Shown here piece after piece: positions 1 to 8,345 of a DNA stretch of 64,000 bases (position 1 is its first letter; every line of letters begins with the position of its first letter). The notes under the pieces are model-generated. The model was not told where the DNA came from, did not search any database, and saw only the letters and a list, made by a program, of their open reading frames with translations. The translations under genes were made by a program, and so were the position numbers. Source of the stretch: Ligilactobacillus faecis. GTDB lineage: Bacteria; Bacillota; Bacilli; Lactobacillales; Lactobacillaceae. The stretch is taken from positions 274,501 through 338,500 of the forward strand of contig NZ_CP123639.1 in the NCBI RefSeq assembly GCF_029889745.1, in the 5' to 3' direction.

Positions 1-1343
1 AACTCGCGCATCCCCGAAAAACTCATCTCACGCCCGTATCCCGAGTCTTTGATCCCACCAAAGGGGATCGCATATGAAGCCATCGTCGGCTGATTGATCG
101 AGATCGCTCCCGCTTCTAATTTTTCGCCTAAAGCAGCTGCTTTTTTAGGATCTGTTGTATACACTGACGCCCCTAGACCAAAAGGCGTTCCGTTTGCAAG
201 CGCAAGCATCTCAGCTTCATCTTTATACGAAAAGACCATAAAAACAGGGCCAAAGATCTCTTCTTTTGCGATCGGATTATCTTGTGTCACTTCAGTCAAG
301 AGCGTTGCTTGGACCCAAGCACTATCGGCCGGAACTTCTGGTCCGATCGGTGTTGCTTTAGCTCCATGGCTTACTGCTTTTTGGATCTGAGCTTTAACTT
401 TAGCAGCAGCTTTTTTAGAACAAAGCGGACCATAAGATGTGGTTTCTTCTAAAGGATCGCCAATGGTGAGTTCATTTGTTGCTTTTGTTAGTTCGTCTAA
501 AAATGTTTGGTATAACGATTCATGGATCAACATCCGTTTATCAGCTAAACAAACTTGACCTGAATTTGTCAAACGTCCAAGCAAGGCACCTTCGATCACA
601 GTTGCCATATCGGCATCAGGTAAAACGACCATCGCATCTGAGCCACCAAGTTCCATCACATTTTTCTTCAAAGCATGGGTTGCTTTAGCCGCGACTTCAC
701 GTCCGACTTCAGTACTACCAGTGATCGTGACCCCACTGATCCGTGGATCGCTCAATAAACGATCTGATTGTTCATAATCAACAAAGAGATTTTGGAAAAC
801 TCCTTCTGGTAAGCCAGCATCCAAAAGTAATTTTTCAAAAGCTAAAGCACATTGGGGCACATTTGATGAATGTTTCAACACGACAGTATTACCAGCCATC
901 AGCTGAGCGGCTGTAGGACGTGCCATTTGGAAAAAAGGCACATTCCAAGGTTCGATCTCATAGATCGTACCTAACGGTTGGTAGATCCCGATCGCATCCC
1001 CAGCTAATTGGTCCTCGGTCTTTAAATAATGTGGCGCTAAAAATTCAGCTGCATGTTCAGCATTATATTCGAAAATATCGGCACACATTTGGTTTTCCCA
1101 TAAAGAGATCGTGATCAATTTCCCCGTCTCTTTTGTATTTAAAGCCGCTAACTCTTGATTTCTTTCACGAAACAGTTTAGCTGCTTTTTTTAAGATCTGT
1201 GCTCGTGTAGCAAAACTTGTTTCCTTCCATGTCTTAAATGCTTCTTCTGCTTTGGCGATCTTTGCTTCAAATTCAACATCTGTCAAAGTTTCAAATTCAG
1301 CCATCACTTCGTTACTGTATGGATTTTTACTTACATATGCCAT
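1..1343 (-). CDS. NAD(P)-dependent aldehyde dehydrogenase, succinate-semialdehyde dehydrogenase type (C terminus off window)
   Basis: Oxidises an aldehyde to its carboxylic acid with NAD(P)+ in the cytosol; succinate semialdehyde is a plausible but unproven substrate. Read leftward from ATG 1341-1343, the 447 visible codons begin MAYVSKNPYSNEV. They contain the cofactor-site stretch EPWNVPFFQMARP, the catalytic-glutamate motif MELGGSDAMVV, the nucleophile motif SGQVCLADKR (catalytic Cys) and the late EIFGPVF motif. The family is usually about 455-460 residues, so only a short tail is missing. The start is 15 bp downstream of the SDR stop with a G-rich ribosome site (GGGGGA), so the two are co-transcribed. 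Family call is firm, substrate is not. Confidence 0.88.
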   Translation of the reverse strand, partial: MAYVSKNPYSNEVMAEFETLTDVEFEAKIAKAEEAFKTWKETSFATRAQILKKAAKLFRERNQELAALNTKETGKLITISLWENQMCADIFEYNAEHAAEFLAPHYLKTEDQLAGDAIGIYQPLGTIYEIEPWNVPFFQMARPTAAQLMAGNTVVLKHSSNVPQCALAFEKLLLDAGLPEGVFQNLFVDYEQSDRLLSDPRISGVTITGSTEVGREVAAKATHALKKNVMELGGSDAMVVLPDADMATVIEGALLGRLTNSGQVCLADKRMLIHESLYQTFLDELTKATNELTIGDPLEETTSYGPLCSKKAAAKVKAQIQKAVSHGAKATPIGPEVPADSAWVQATLLTEVTQDNPIAKEEIFGPVFMVFSYKDEAEMLALANGTPFGLGASVYTTDPKKAAALGEKLEAGAISINQPTMASYAIPFGGIKDSGYGREMSFSGMRE

Positions 1344-1358
1344 CTTTATTTTCCCCCA

Positions 1359-2153
1359 TTAATTATCAGCACTACCGCGTTCTTGTAATTTATAAACATT
1401 ATCTAACAACAACTTCTTTGGGATCATCGGTGATAAATTCATAAACGGCTTTTGTAAAGCTGTCAGCCCTGCAATCACTTCTAATTCACCTTGAAGCATC
1501 GCATCATAACCAGCTTGAGCGACTTCAAGTGGCGAGACTGCATTAGCAAAGAGTTTAGTATCACTCAAGCCCCCTGCCTGAGCAAAACCCGTTTGCATCG
1601 CACCAGGCATCAAACAGGTAACTGTGACGCCGGTATCTTTCACTTCACGCCATAAAGCTTCAGACCAACTTGTGAGATAGGCTTTAGTTGCATAGTAGAC
1701 TGCTTGGAGTGGGCCTGGCATAGCTGCTGCAGTCGAAGAAACATTCAAGACTTTACCATTACCACGCTTGACGAAATCAGGTAAAAATAGTTTCGCCAAT
1801 CTCGTTGGTGTTTCGATATTGACTGCGATCATCGCCATATCTTGTTCCATCGTTCGAGCAATAAACTCACCTTGACCGCCAAAACCAGCGTTATTGATCA
1901 AATAATCAACTGTCCAACCGTTTGCCTCACACGTATCATAGATCGACCAAGCTGCTTCTTTTTCTGCCAGATCAACGGCGATCGTATGTGCTGTGATCCC
2001 ATATTTTTCTGTTAATTTTTCGGCTTGGGCCACCAATTTTTTCGGATCACGACCAACTAAGATCAAGTTCCCACCTGTTTTAGCATGGATCTCAGCAAAA
2101 CATTGTCCTAGACCACCATATGCACCAGTTATCAACGCTGTTTTCTTTTCCAT
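1359..2153 (-). CDS. Short-chain dehydrogenase/reductase (SDR), classical type
   Basis: A 264-residue NAD(P)(H)-dependent oxidoreductase of the classical SDR family. The Rossmann glycine motif is TGAYGGLG near residues 9-16, the structural NNAG motif follows about residue 87, and the active site has a serine (VSSTAA) with YYATK downstream. It lies directly upstream of the aldehyde dehydrogenase, suggesting an aldehyde/alcohol conversion pair, but the substrate cannot be read from sequence. A promoter with TTCAAA and TATACT boxes lies about 40 bp upstream. Confidence 0.85.
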   Translation of the reverse strand: MEKKTALITGAYGGLGQCFAEIHAKTGGNLILVGRDPKKLVAQAEKLTEKYGITAHTIAVDLAEKEAAWSIYDTCEANGWTVDYLINNAGFGGQGEFIARTMEQDMAMIAVNIETPTRLAKLFLPDFVKRGNGKVLNVSSTAAAMPGPLQAVYYATKAYLTSWSEALWREVKDTGVTVTCLMPGAMQTGFAQAGGLSDTKLFANAVSPLEVAQAGYDAMLQGELEVIAGLTALQKPFMNLSPMIPKKLLLDNVYKLQERGSADN

Positions 2154-2190
2154 TTTGATTACCCCCTATTTCATCTCAACTGATGCTTTA

Positions 2191-2219
2191 AGTATATTTC
2201 TTCAACAAAAAAGTTTGAA
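2191..2219 (-). promoter_or_regulatory. Candidate sigma-A promoter of the SDR-ALDH operon
   Basis: On the minus strand a TTCAAA -35 box (2214-2219) is separated by 17 bp from a TATACT -10 box (2191-2196), placing the transcript start about 30-35 bp ahead of the SDR start codon. Confidence 0.55.
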
Positions 2220-2223
2220 CATC

Positions 2224-2274
2224 ATTTGATGCCGAACTCCGATCAAATCATGCCAAACAACGTAAACGCATTCA
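2224..2274. promoter_or_regulatory. Candidate operators upstream of SDR promoter: inverted repeat and cre-like site
   Basis: ATTTGAT (2224-2230) and ATCAAAT (2242-2248) form a 7-11-7 inverted repeat just upstream of the -35 box. At 2261-2274 the minus strand reads TGAATGCGTTTACG, which resembles a CcpA cre box with two departures from consensus. Both are inferred from pattern only. Confidence 0.3.
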
Positions 2275-2291
2275 ATTATGTAGCTAAAAAC

Positions 2292-2320
2292 AAAAAAGAG
2301 TGCCTTTTTTAGCACTCTTT
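2292..2320 (-). terminator. Rho-independent terminator, probably the original rplQ operon terminator
   Basis: A 9-bp stem, AAAGAGTGC paired with GCACTCTTT, encloses an 8-nt loop and is followed by a T tract on the minus strand. No minus-strand gene lies between it and attL, so in the unlysogenised chromosome it would end transcripts from rplQ, 5 bp beyond the attachment core. Confidence 0.8.
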
Positions 2321-2324
2321 TGTC

Positions 2325-2365
2325 TATACCCGATTTTAAAAATGAAGATAATAAAAAATCACTTT
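2325..2365. repeat. attL, left copy of 41-bp attachment core
   Basis: The 41 bp starting TATACCCGATTTTAAAAATG is identical to 49015-49055; sequences differ on both sides immediately beyond (c versus t at either edge). It is intergenic, not in a tRNA, and lies 5 bp from the host terminator. Confidence 0.93.
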
Positions 2366-2470
2366 CTATTTTTAAGATTTCTGTACAATTCTGTGTATTT
2401 CTAGTTACTATAATAACTGACTTGAAACGTTAATATCATTGCTGAAAAATCGCCTGCATTTTTACAACTC

Positions 2471-2490
2471 GTAGTCAAAACTTAGTCAAA
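2471..2490 (+). promoter_or_regulatory. Candidate integrase arm-type sites, left arm
   Basis: Two same-orientation copies of a (G/T)TAGTCAAA motif, GTAGTCAAA at 2471-2479 and TTAGTCAAA at 2482-2490, 11 bp apart. The same pair recurs at the right end beyond the integrase gene, which is what arm sites of a tyrosine integrase would look like once attP is re-formed. Confidence 0.5.
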
Positions 2491-2551
2491 AAGACATTAT
2501 TTGATTTGAAGTCAAGCTTAAAATCAATGACTCGTTAGATACAAAAAAAGA

Positions 2552-2579
2552 GCCACACCCGATATTTTTCGAGTGTGGC
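2552..2579. terminator. Bidirectional terminator downstream of the small toxin gene
   Basis: An 11-position stem (GCCACACCCGA against TCGAGTGTGGC, one mismatch) has a T5 run after it on the plus strand and a T7 run on the minus strand. It would end the toxin mRNA and could also end a converging plus-strand RNA, the layout known for Fst-type type I toxin-antitoxin loci. Confidence 0.7.
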
Positions 2580-2588
2580 ATTTTTCAT

Positions 2589-2678
2589 CTAGTGACGGTC
2601 TTTCAACCAATCATAAATGATGCTTGATACAAGATTGACTAAGATAGCCAAGATCAAGCTTAGTATTGTAGAAAACAT
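2589..2678 (-). CDS. 29-residue hydrophobic peptide, candidate Fst-like type I toxin
   Basis: Starts MFSTILSLILAILVNL and ends DWLKDRH: one hydrophobic transmembrane segment followed by a charged tail with a WLxxR-like motif, the shape of Fst/Lpt-family membrane toxins. A strong GGAGGTGA ribosome site lies 12 nt upstream and a bidirectional terminator 10 nt downstream. The plus-strand word TCAAGCTTA occurs both inside the gene (2654-2662) and beyond the terminator (2512-2520), and TTAGAT at both 2717 and 2535, in the same order. This recalls the direct repeats through which Fst mRNA pairs with its antitoxin RNA. Assignment to Fst is inference. Confidence 0.6.
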   Translation of the reverse strand: MFSTILSLILAILVNLVSSIIYDWLKDRH

Positions 2679-2754
2679 CGGAGAGTCTCACCTCCAATTT
2701 GTACTAACTGAGATTGATTAGATCTCACGTACAATACCCAGTATACAAAACATC

Positions 2755-2783
2755 TTGACAAAGATAAATATCTAACTTAATAT
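2755..2783 (+). promoter_or_regulatory. Consensus sigma-A promoter reading rightward
   Basis: TTGACA (2755-2760), a 17-bp spacer, then TAATAT (2778-2783). No open reading frame follows; a strong terminator lies about 90 bp on, so the product is probably a small RNA. Confidence 0.75.
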
Positions 2784-2789
2784 GAGAGT

Positions 2790-2879
2790 GTAGAGAACAC
2801 GGAGGGTCACTTCCATTTTAGCGAGCTGATTACTCGCAACCGTCTTACCTTCTGACATCTGTCAGAGGGTAATTTTTTT
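2790..2879 (+). ncRNA. Candidate structured small RNA, about 90 nt
   Basis: Defined by the near-consensus promoter at 2755-2783 and a terminator hairpin (TACCTTCTGACA against TGTCAGAGGGTA, 2846-2871) followed by seven Ts. Between them a compact hairpin GCGAG-CTGATTA-CTCGC (2821-2837) can form and no start codon with a usable reading frame is present. It diverges from the small toxin gene and points at the end of the lysis operon. Function unknown. Confidence 0.6.
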
Positions 2880-2883
2880 GCAC

Positions 2884-2921
2884 AAAAAAGCCCTCTGGCG
2901 CCCGTAGACGGTCCAGAGGGT
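2884..2921 (-). terminator. Second minus-strand terminator beyond the lysis operon
   Basis: GCCCTCTGG (2890-2898) pairs with CCAGAGGGT (2913-2921) and is followed by T6 on the minus strand. A TATACT box on the minus strand at 2942-2947 could start a transcript of about 50 nt ending here, so this may close a second tiny RNA or back up the lysin terminator. Confidence 0.65.
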
Positions 2922-2952
2922 GGCTAGCCTCTTTCAACGTTAGTATAACACG

Positions 2953-2991
2953 AAAAGCGCCACACCCGAAAATTAATCAGGCGTGGCGCTT
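2953..2991 (-). terminator. Rho-independent terminator of the lysis operon
   Basis: A long GC-rich stem, AAGCGCCACACC against GGCGTGGCGCTT, lies 15 bp past the endolysin stop with a T run on the minus strand. Confidence 0.8.
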
Positions 2992-3006
2992 AGTTTAGCT
3001 ATTCAA

Positions 3007-4185
3007 TTAGTATCGTAACGTTTGCCCGGGGTAGATCAAGTTGGCATTTCTGATCCCGTTGGCGCTTTGTAGGTGTGATACTGATGTACCTAATTTTCGC
3101 CCGATCGCTCCAAGTGTATCACCAGATCTGACCTGATAACTTCTCACTTGTTGTTTCGGTGCAACTTGACGTCGTGTACCGTATTCTTGACCACCCATCA
3201 CCCCCATTGCTACATAGTGATAACTACCGCTATAACTCATATACCGTGCCCAGACATATCCACCTTTGATGTAGACGTGATCATACGTCAGGCTTTCGCC
3301 CGGATCGTATTGGGCTACGATCTGTGCGCTAGTGTTTGGGGCTGTACGCACGTTAAGCTTAGTATTAGCTGTAAACACGCCAGTCTGCGTATAGTCTTCA
3401 TCTTTGGTTGAAGTTTGTACTGGTTGCTCTTGCTTAGCTTGACTTTGATTATCTACGTGGTGCGTATCGCTGTTACTGATCACAGCATTTTTATCTTGGC
3501 CACCAGTGTAATAATCATCATAAAGTTGCGAGACATCAAAGTGCCCGTAGGAGCCGTTGAATACTGCGTCACTTGCCCACTGCCAAGCATGGTGTTGCGT
3601 ATGACGATCAGCCGTCACATTATATGGATATTGTGCGATCCACCCAGTCCCGGCTGGTACACTGACAACGTTATTCTTCCAGCTTTGAGAAGTATAGATA
3701 TCATAACGATAACCTGCTTGTTCAACGATTCGCTTAAATTCCATCACTGCTAGATCATTAATATTCTTAGGTATCGATTGTTGTTGATCAGCCTCAACAT
3801 CAGCAACTAAAACGGCGTTGATCGGTAAGCCATCTGCTTTAGCCATCGCCACAGCATAATTAGCTTCGGCTTGCGCCCCGCCAACACTGGACCATCTTGC
3901 AAAATGATAGCCATTAATGTACAAGCCTGATTGCTGTGCTGTGCTGATGTTATTTTTTGCTGTCCAGTCGTGATAATATGTTCCTTCACTGATTTTAGTC
4001 ACAACAGATTTAACGCCGTATTGATCACGCATCGCAGTAAAGTTTCCAACTGTCATATAGTCGTTATGATTTGACACATCAACCATATCAGTACGCGCGG
4101 CTTCTACCTGTTTGGGTACTGCCACAGTAGCCAAAAAAAGAGTCGTTGCAACAGCGACTCCCAGAAGTAATTTTTTCTTATTCAA
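3007..4185 (-). CDS. Endolysin: exported GH25 muramidase with SH3b and LysM domains
   Basis: Hydrolyses peptidoglycan at the end of the lytic cycle. 392 residues: a Sec signal peptide (MNKKKLLLGVAV, hydrophobic core, ending near QVEAA at about 30), then a GH25 lysozyme domain starting DMVDVSNHND and containing the acidic DVEAD motif near 130, an SH3b-like wall-binding domain around 265-345 (LNVRTAPNTSAQIV), and a C-terminal LysM (VRSGDTLGAIGRKLG). The signal peptide means it may leave the cell without holin pores, as known for some Oenococcus and Lactobacillus phages. Stop-to-start spacing to the holin gene is 1 bp. Confidence 0.92.
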   Translation of the reverse strand: MNKKKLLLGVAVATTLFLATVAVPKQVEAARTDMVDVSNHNDYMTVGNFTAMRDQYGVKSVVTKISEGTYYHDWTAKNNISTAQQSGLYINGYHFARWSSVGGAQAEANYAVAMAKADGLPINAVLVADVEADQQQSIPKNINDLAVMEFKRIVEQAGYRYDIYTSQSWKNNVVSVPAGTGWIAQYPYNVTADRHTQHHAWQWASDAVFNGSYGHFDVSQLYDDYYTGGQDKNAVISNSDTHHVDNQSQAKQEQPVQTSTKDEDYTQTGVFTANTKLNVRTAPNTSAQIVAQYDPGESLTYDHVYIKGGYVWARYMSYSGSYHYVAMGVMGGQEYGTRRQVAPKQQVRSYQVRSGDTLGAIGRKLGTSVSHLQSANGIRNANLIYPGQTLRY

Positions 4186-4186
4186 C

Positions 4187-4534
4187 TTATTCTGCCCCCT
4201 TATCTTTTTGTGGGTACTGATCCAAAAGATCCCGCTGTTTAGCGTAGGCTTGTTCTACTGCATTTACGATGATCTGCTCATCTTTTACGGTGAACCCTGC
4301 GTCTAAGAGCGCCCGAACAACGGCTTGGACAGCGTGATTTTTCTTCATCGCACCACTCAAATATTCAGTTACTCCAAGTTTTTGCGATGCAACCACTGCA
4401 TCTTTAGCCAGTGGTTCTAATGCCCGAAGCATGCTTAAAGCTCGACTGTTTTTGACAAAATAGCTACCACAATATCCAATCACCGCTGTGATGATCGCTG
4501 TTAAAATCGTTACGATCATATCTATTAAAGTCAT
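4187..4534 (-). CDS. Holin, LL-H family
   Basis: 115 residues with one N-terminal membrane helix (MTLIDMIVTILTAIITAVIG) and a charged amphipathic remainder ending KDKGAE, the layout of phage LL-H-type holins. It lies immediately upstream of the endolysin. It should time lysis by depolarising or permeabilising the membrane. Confidence 0.78.
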   Translation of the reverse strand: MTLIDMIVTILTAIITAVIGYCGSYFVKNSRALSMLRALEPLAKDAVVASQKLGVTEYLSGAMKKNHAVQAVVRALLDAGFTVKDEQIIVNAVEQAYAKQRDLLDQYPQKDKGAE

Positions 4535-4546
4535 ATATATTTCCTC

Positions 4547-4894
4547 CTAATCATCTTTTACATCTAACGCTTTGACTTTGTTATATAAGACCTCGCCGGT
4601 ACCATTTCCACCGAGATCCTTATAACTACTAAAAATATATTCCAGATCATTAAGCTGACCTGGAGTAACATATCCATTACTGATATATTGGGTGCAGTTA
4701 TCGTATAACTCATGATGTAGCATTGCTATCACACCATTTTTCAAAAGTCTGTCGGTTTCGTGCAAACTTTCTGCCGATAATTCTCGCTCCTGTTTTTTAT
4801 GTTCTAAGTAGATTGCTAGCTCCTTAACCCCCCAGCCAATAAAACCAGTACCAAAAAGGCTACATAGTAGCTCTACAACTTCGTGTAATTGCAT
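4547..4894 (-). CDS. Small membrane-associated lysis-module protein, possible second holin
   Basis: 115 residues: hydrophobic segment near residues 10-30 (LLCSLFGTGFIGWGV), then a soluble, acidic and helical tail. It is 12 bp upstream of the holin gene in the lysis cassette. Many lactobacillus phages carry two small membrane proteins here, so a holin, antiholin or co-holin role is possible; nothing in the sequence decides it. Confidence 0.5.
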   Translation of the reverse strand: MQLHEVVELLCSLFGTGFIGWGVKELAIYLEHKKQERELSAESLHETDRLLKNGVIAMLHHELYDNCTQYISNGYVTPGQLNDLEYIFSSYKDLGGNGTGEVLYNKVKALDVKDD

Positions 4895-4950
4895 TACACC
4901 CCTTCTTTTCTCTTTAAATTCCGCCCACCCACCACAACTTTTAACACAAA

Positions 4951-5190
4951 TTATTCATTGTTCTCAGAAACTAATTTGATCAGCTTCTTGTGTGCAATAT
5001 CTTGAATTTTTTTGCGGTTTAAGTCATCTAGTGTAACCCCAGATTCTAAATCATCAGCAGTTACATTGACGGATCCGTTAATATAATTATCTCGATTGTC
5101 GTCATGACCTTCGAAACCTACATCGATCCGCACTGTATTCCCTTTTGCATCAAAACGATATTGCAAGCCATTCATTGTATTTTTAAACAT
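4951..5190 (-). CDS. Hypothetical phage protein, 79 aa
   Basis: Small acidic protein (MFKNTMNGLQYRFDAKGNTV) between the fibre gene cluster and the lysis cassette, separated by 1 bp from the upstream gene. Predicted beta-rich with a helical tail. I do not recognise a family; position suggests a structural accessory or tail-tip chaperone. Confidence 0.6.
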   Translation of the reverse strand: MFKNTMNGLQYRFDAKGNTVRIDVGFEGHDDNRDNYINGSVNVTADDLESGVTLDDLNRKKIQDIAHKKLIKLVSENNE

Positions 5191-5191
5191 A

Positions 5192-5623
5192 TTAATTACC
5201 TTCCTCCTCTGTTTTTTCTAACTGATCCATCAAAACATCATAAATAAGAGCTGCCTGACTATCTAATTCATATGGATAGTCAAGCAACTCTTGATACAAA
5301 GCTTTGAATTTCTCTAAATATTCAGTACAATCGATCACAGCTTTTTCTTCTGCCAAATCACTCATTTCTTTTTGTAACTGCGGGAGGTCGTCTTCATTCT
5401 TAAAAATGTAATGATCTCCATCTTTCTTCAACTCACCGCGATCATCGACTTCAAAATAATTCTTGCGAATTTCATCTAGATCCTCGGTGTATTCTTTGTT
5501 TTTTTCTGCAAAAACTTTAATGAGCTTTGTACGTCCACGACTGGCACGTCCCTTTAGTTTCAAACCATCTAGAAAGTTTCCTACTGCGACTAATTCAGCA
5601 TTTTTGAAATTTAATGCACTCAT
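5192..5623 (-). CDS. DUF1366-like phage protein, 143 aa
   Basis: Helical and highly charged, 143 residues, starting MSALNFKNAELVAVGNFLDG. Its start overlaps the end of the fibre gene by 4 bp (ATGA type), so translation is coupled. DUF1366-like proteins occupy this position downstream of receptor-binding genes in lactic phages; the family match is from memory of the pattern, function unknown. Confidence 0.55.
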   Translation of the reverse strand: MSALNFKNAELVAVGNFLDGLKLKGRASRGRTKLIKVFAEKNKEYTEDLDEIRKNYFEVDDRGELKKDGDHYIFKNEDDLPQLQKEMSDLAEEKAVIDCTEYLEKFKALYQELLDYPYELDSQAALIYDVLMDQLEKTEEEGN

Positions 5624-8322
5624 TTATTTTCTCCTTTCAGATCTACATCGACTTTATCTAGTCGAACATTTTCATATTGTTTACGTTTTGCCTTGATTTC
5701 ATATGATACAGGTAAATTTGGTACGTTAGATTCAATTACAAAGTAATCTCCCTTCATCTCAGAGACCCAAGCATAACCATCTCCATAGCTAGATACAAAC
5801 ACATGATAATCAATACTTGTGTTGATCGTTTCTAAAAATAATGGATCGATCAAAATCTTTATGCGTTTAAAAGTACCCGTGTTCGCTTTGGCAATGTCTC
5901 CAAAGTAGTATTCGGCTGTTTCATATGCATTAATTGCTGTTTTCCCTTGAGAAGTATCTACGATTGAATTTTTGCTTCCTTCAACTCCCAATCTTCCTTT
6001 AACGGTTAACCCGCCAGTGCCAATAAGAGTTTCTCCGTTTGCGTTAATACATACACCATTCGCAATCATATAAATATTATTTCCAGAACTATCTAAATTT
6101 CCATGATCGAGCCATCCATTCGTACCTATTTTAATCTGTGGTCTTGATCGCACTATACCATCACTTAACGTTCCAGACATAAGAGTCATTGGTCCGCTGG
6201 CTTCTAGTAACATCTTTCCAGATTTTCCTAAAGTAACACCGGCTCCATTGATCTTGTCGCTCAGTAGATAGCCCCAGCCATTATAATTATTAGATTTCAT
6301 TACAATTCCTTCATTTCCTATGATTTCCATACCATCACAGGCTTCGTTAAGGATTGTTGATGATCTATTTATGCGTCCGTATTGAGGATCTTTATTTTTA
6401 TCCCAAATAGATTTTCTACTAAAATCAATAGAACCATTGCGTGCAAACACGCCATTACCCCATATATCAACTATATTCAAGGTTCCATTATCAATATCTA
6501 TATCTAAAGTTCCGGTTGTTGATCTAATTCTACCTTTCTGAAATGAAACGTAACCACTATCAAGATTAATATTTAAATTGCTTCCTGAAATCGATCCAGA
6601 AGTAATATTGTTAGCGTTCAAGTTAATAACGTTGATATTTCGCCCATTAATTGTTCCACCATTGATTTTATCAGCAGATAAGCTAGCTATTGCAGCGCTT
6701 GGGATAAATGCCTTACCACTAAACACTACTGATTCAGAATCAAGATAGATTTTATTAGCTTGAATCAACGTATGCCCCGCTTGCATATTAATTTGAGATA
6801 ACAATTCACCCTTTTGCACTCGTAGATCAATCGCTGTATTCAACTCGTTTCTTACAGCCGTAATCGCAGCCATGTTATCTTCTGGAGCTGGTGACCAGTC
6901 TGTAGCTCTACTTCCCTCTTCAATTTTAATTTCTGCAACGTAAATAGATCCACCTTCAAAGCTACCGTTTATCCAGTTGATAATGCGCCAACCATCAAAA
7001 CTTCCAGTTCGATCACTAGTAAAGGTACAACTATACTTCTTCCACTGGTCTCTCAGAGTTTCAGTAAGTAAGAAACCTCCACCACCATGTTGATCTGTAT
7101 AACTGCTAAACATATGAAGAGATTGCCCACCAACTTCTCTGCCCGTTGGATTTGAGCTATAGTACTTGGCTTTACACGATATAGTATATTGTTGGCCCTT
7201 AACGAGATAGATAGAATTTTTAGCTCTAAACGCACTATCTTTGGCGTTTTGTTGACCAGCACCAAACCAATAATGAATTATTCTTGTTTTGGCTCCGTTG
7301 TCATCTTCAACACTACAGTTGTATAGATCCCATCCTTGATACTCTCTAGTGTTATACAGAAGATTAGTCCCGCCAACCTGCAGTTCCTCTAACTTAGCTT
7401 GCCATTGACCAGCTCTTTGATCTACATAGGAAATATCTGCCTTATTAGCCACAACCGAATTAATACCATTCACTTTGACATCAAGGGCTGCGTACTTCTC
7501 CGACAACACACCTAAAGACTTGTTATCTTGGGTGTACGGCAAATAAGAACTGCTAAACGTCACCATAGGTTGATTAAAGATGACATTTCCTACCTTATAT
7601 GTCCATAGCCTGAGAGTAGCAAATTTAGCATTGGAGGGCACTTCAACATCATTTACATAGAGCAATTTTGCAAAACCATTTGAAATATTATTTACTCTTG
7701 ATGTTGTCTGAGATACACGTTTAATTTCATTACCGCTAGTTTCATCGGGATAAAATATGATCTCGATCCCCGCATCACAACTATTAGTAATAGTATCAGT
7801 TACATGTAACTGCACACTAGCAGAAATTCGTTGCCAATTTAAAACCTTAAATCTCTTGCTTTGCGATAAAAGTGTGCTGGTTGGCGCAGATGAGTTTCTA
7901 AATGCTAGTCCGTTTGATCCTTGCCAGCTATCCCATTCATTATTTGAAAAAAAGATCGTTCCTGCAGAATTATTACCGATATTTGTCCAACCCTCAGCAT
8001 TATTAGAAAATTCAGAGTTATAGACAAGGTTTTGAATCCCTAATTTATCGATCCGATCATTGACTCTTGCAATTTCACTAGTTCGAAAAGTCATCCCATC
8101 TTTTAGCACATTCAACTCTGTCTGATATGTTTTTAATGTATTCCCTACATTCAGAAGTTGATTTGCCGTATCTTCAGGAGCTGGAGACCAGTCTGTAGCC
8201 TTGTCTCCTGATTCGAGTTTCACTTTTCTAACATAGACTTTCCCGTTAGGTTTTGAATCGGCCCATCTTCGACCAACGATCGCAGTTTTCCTCGTGTTAT
8301 CAGGATCAACTTCATAGAGCAC
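5620..8322 (-). pseudogene. Tail fibre/host-recognition protein, C-terminal part after a frameshift
   Basis: 900 codons continuing the protein encoded at 8346-11774 in the -1 frame. Reading back beyond the first GTG, the frame continues upstream as FVTLTTQWQRYWVLYEV, exactly where the other reading frame fails. It carries further copies of the repeat module (DWSPAPEDT, then NELNTAI or LKDGMTFR, then a jelly-roll-like stretch) and a C-terminal domain rich in short beta repeats (INLNANNITSGSISGSNLN), typical of a trimerising fibre shaft. Together with the upstream part it would form about 2,050 residues. Without the join this half has no proper start and may not be made. Confidence 0.8.
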
Positions 8323-8345
8323 CCAATAACGTTGCCACTGAGTCG

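Noticed and set aside
94-390. 98-codon plus-strand frame at the left edge
   Set aside because: Antisense to the aldehyde dehydrogenase, whose catalytic motifs are intact on the minus strand.
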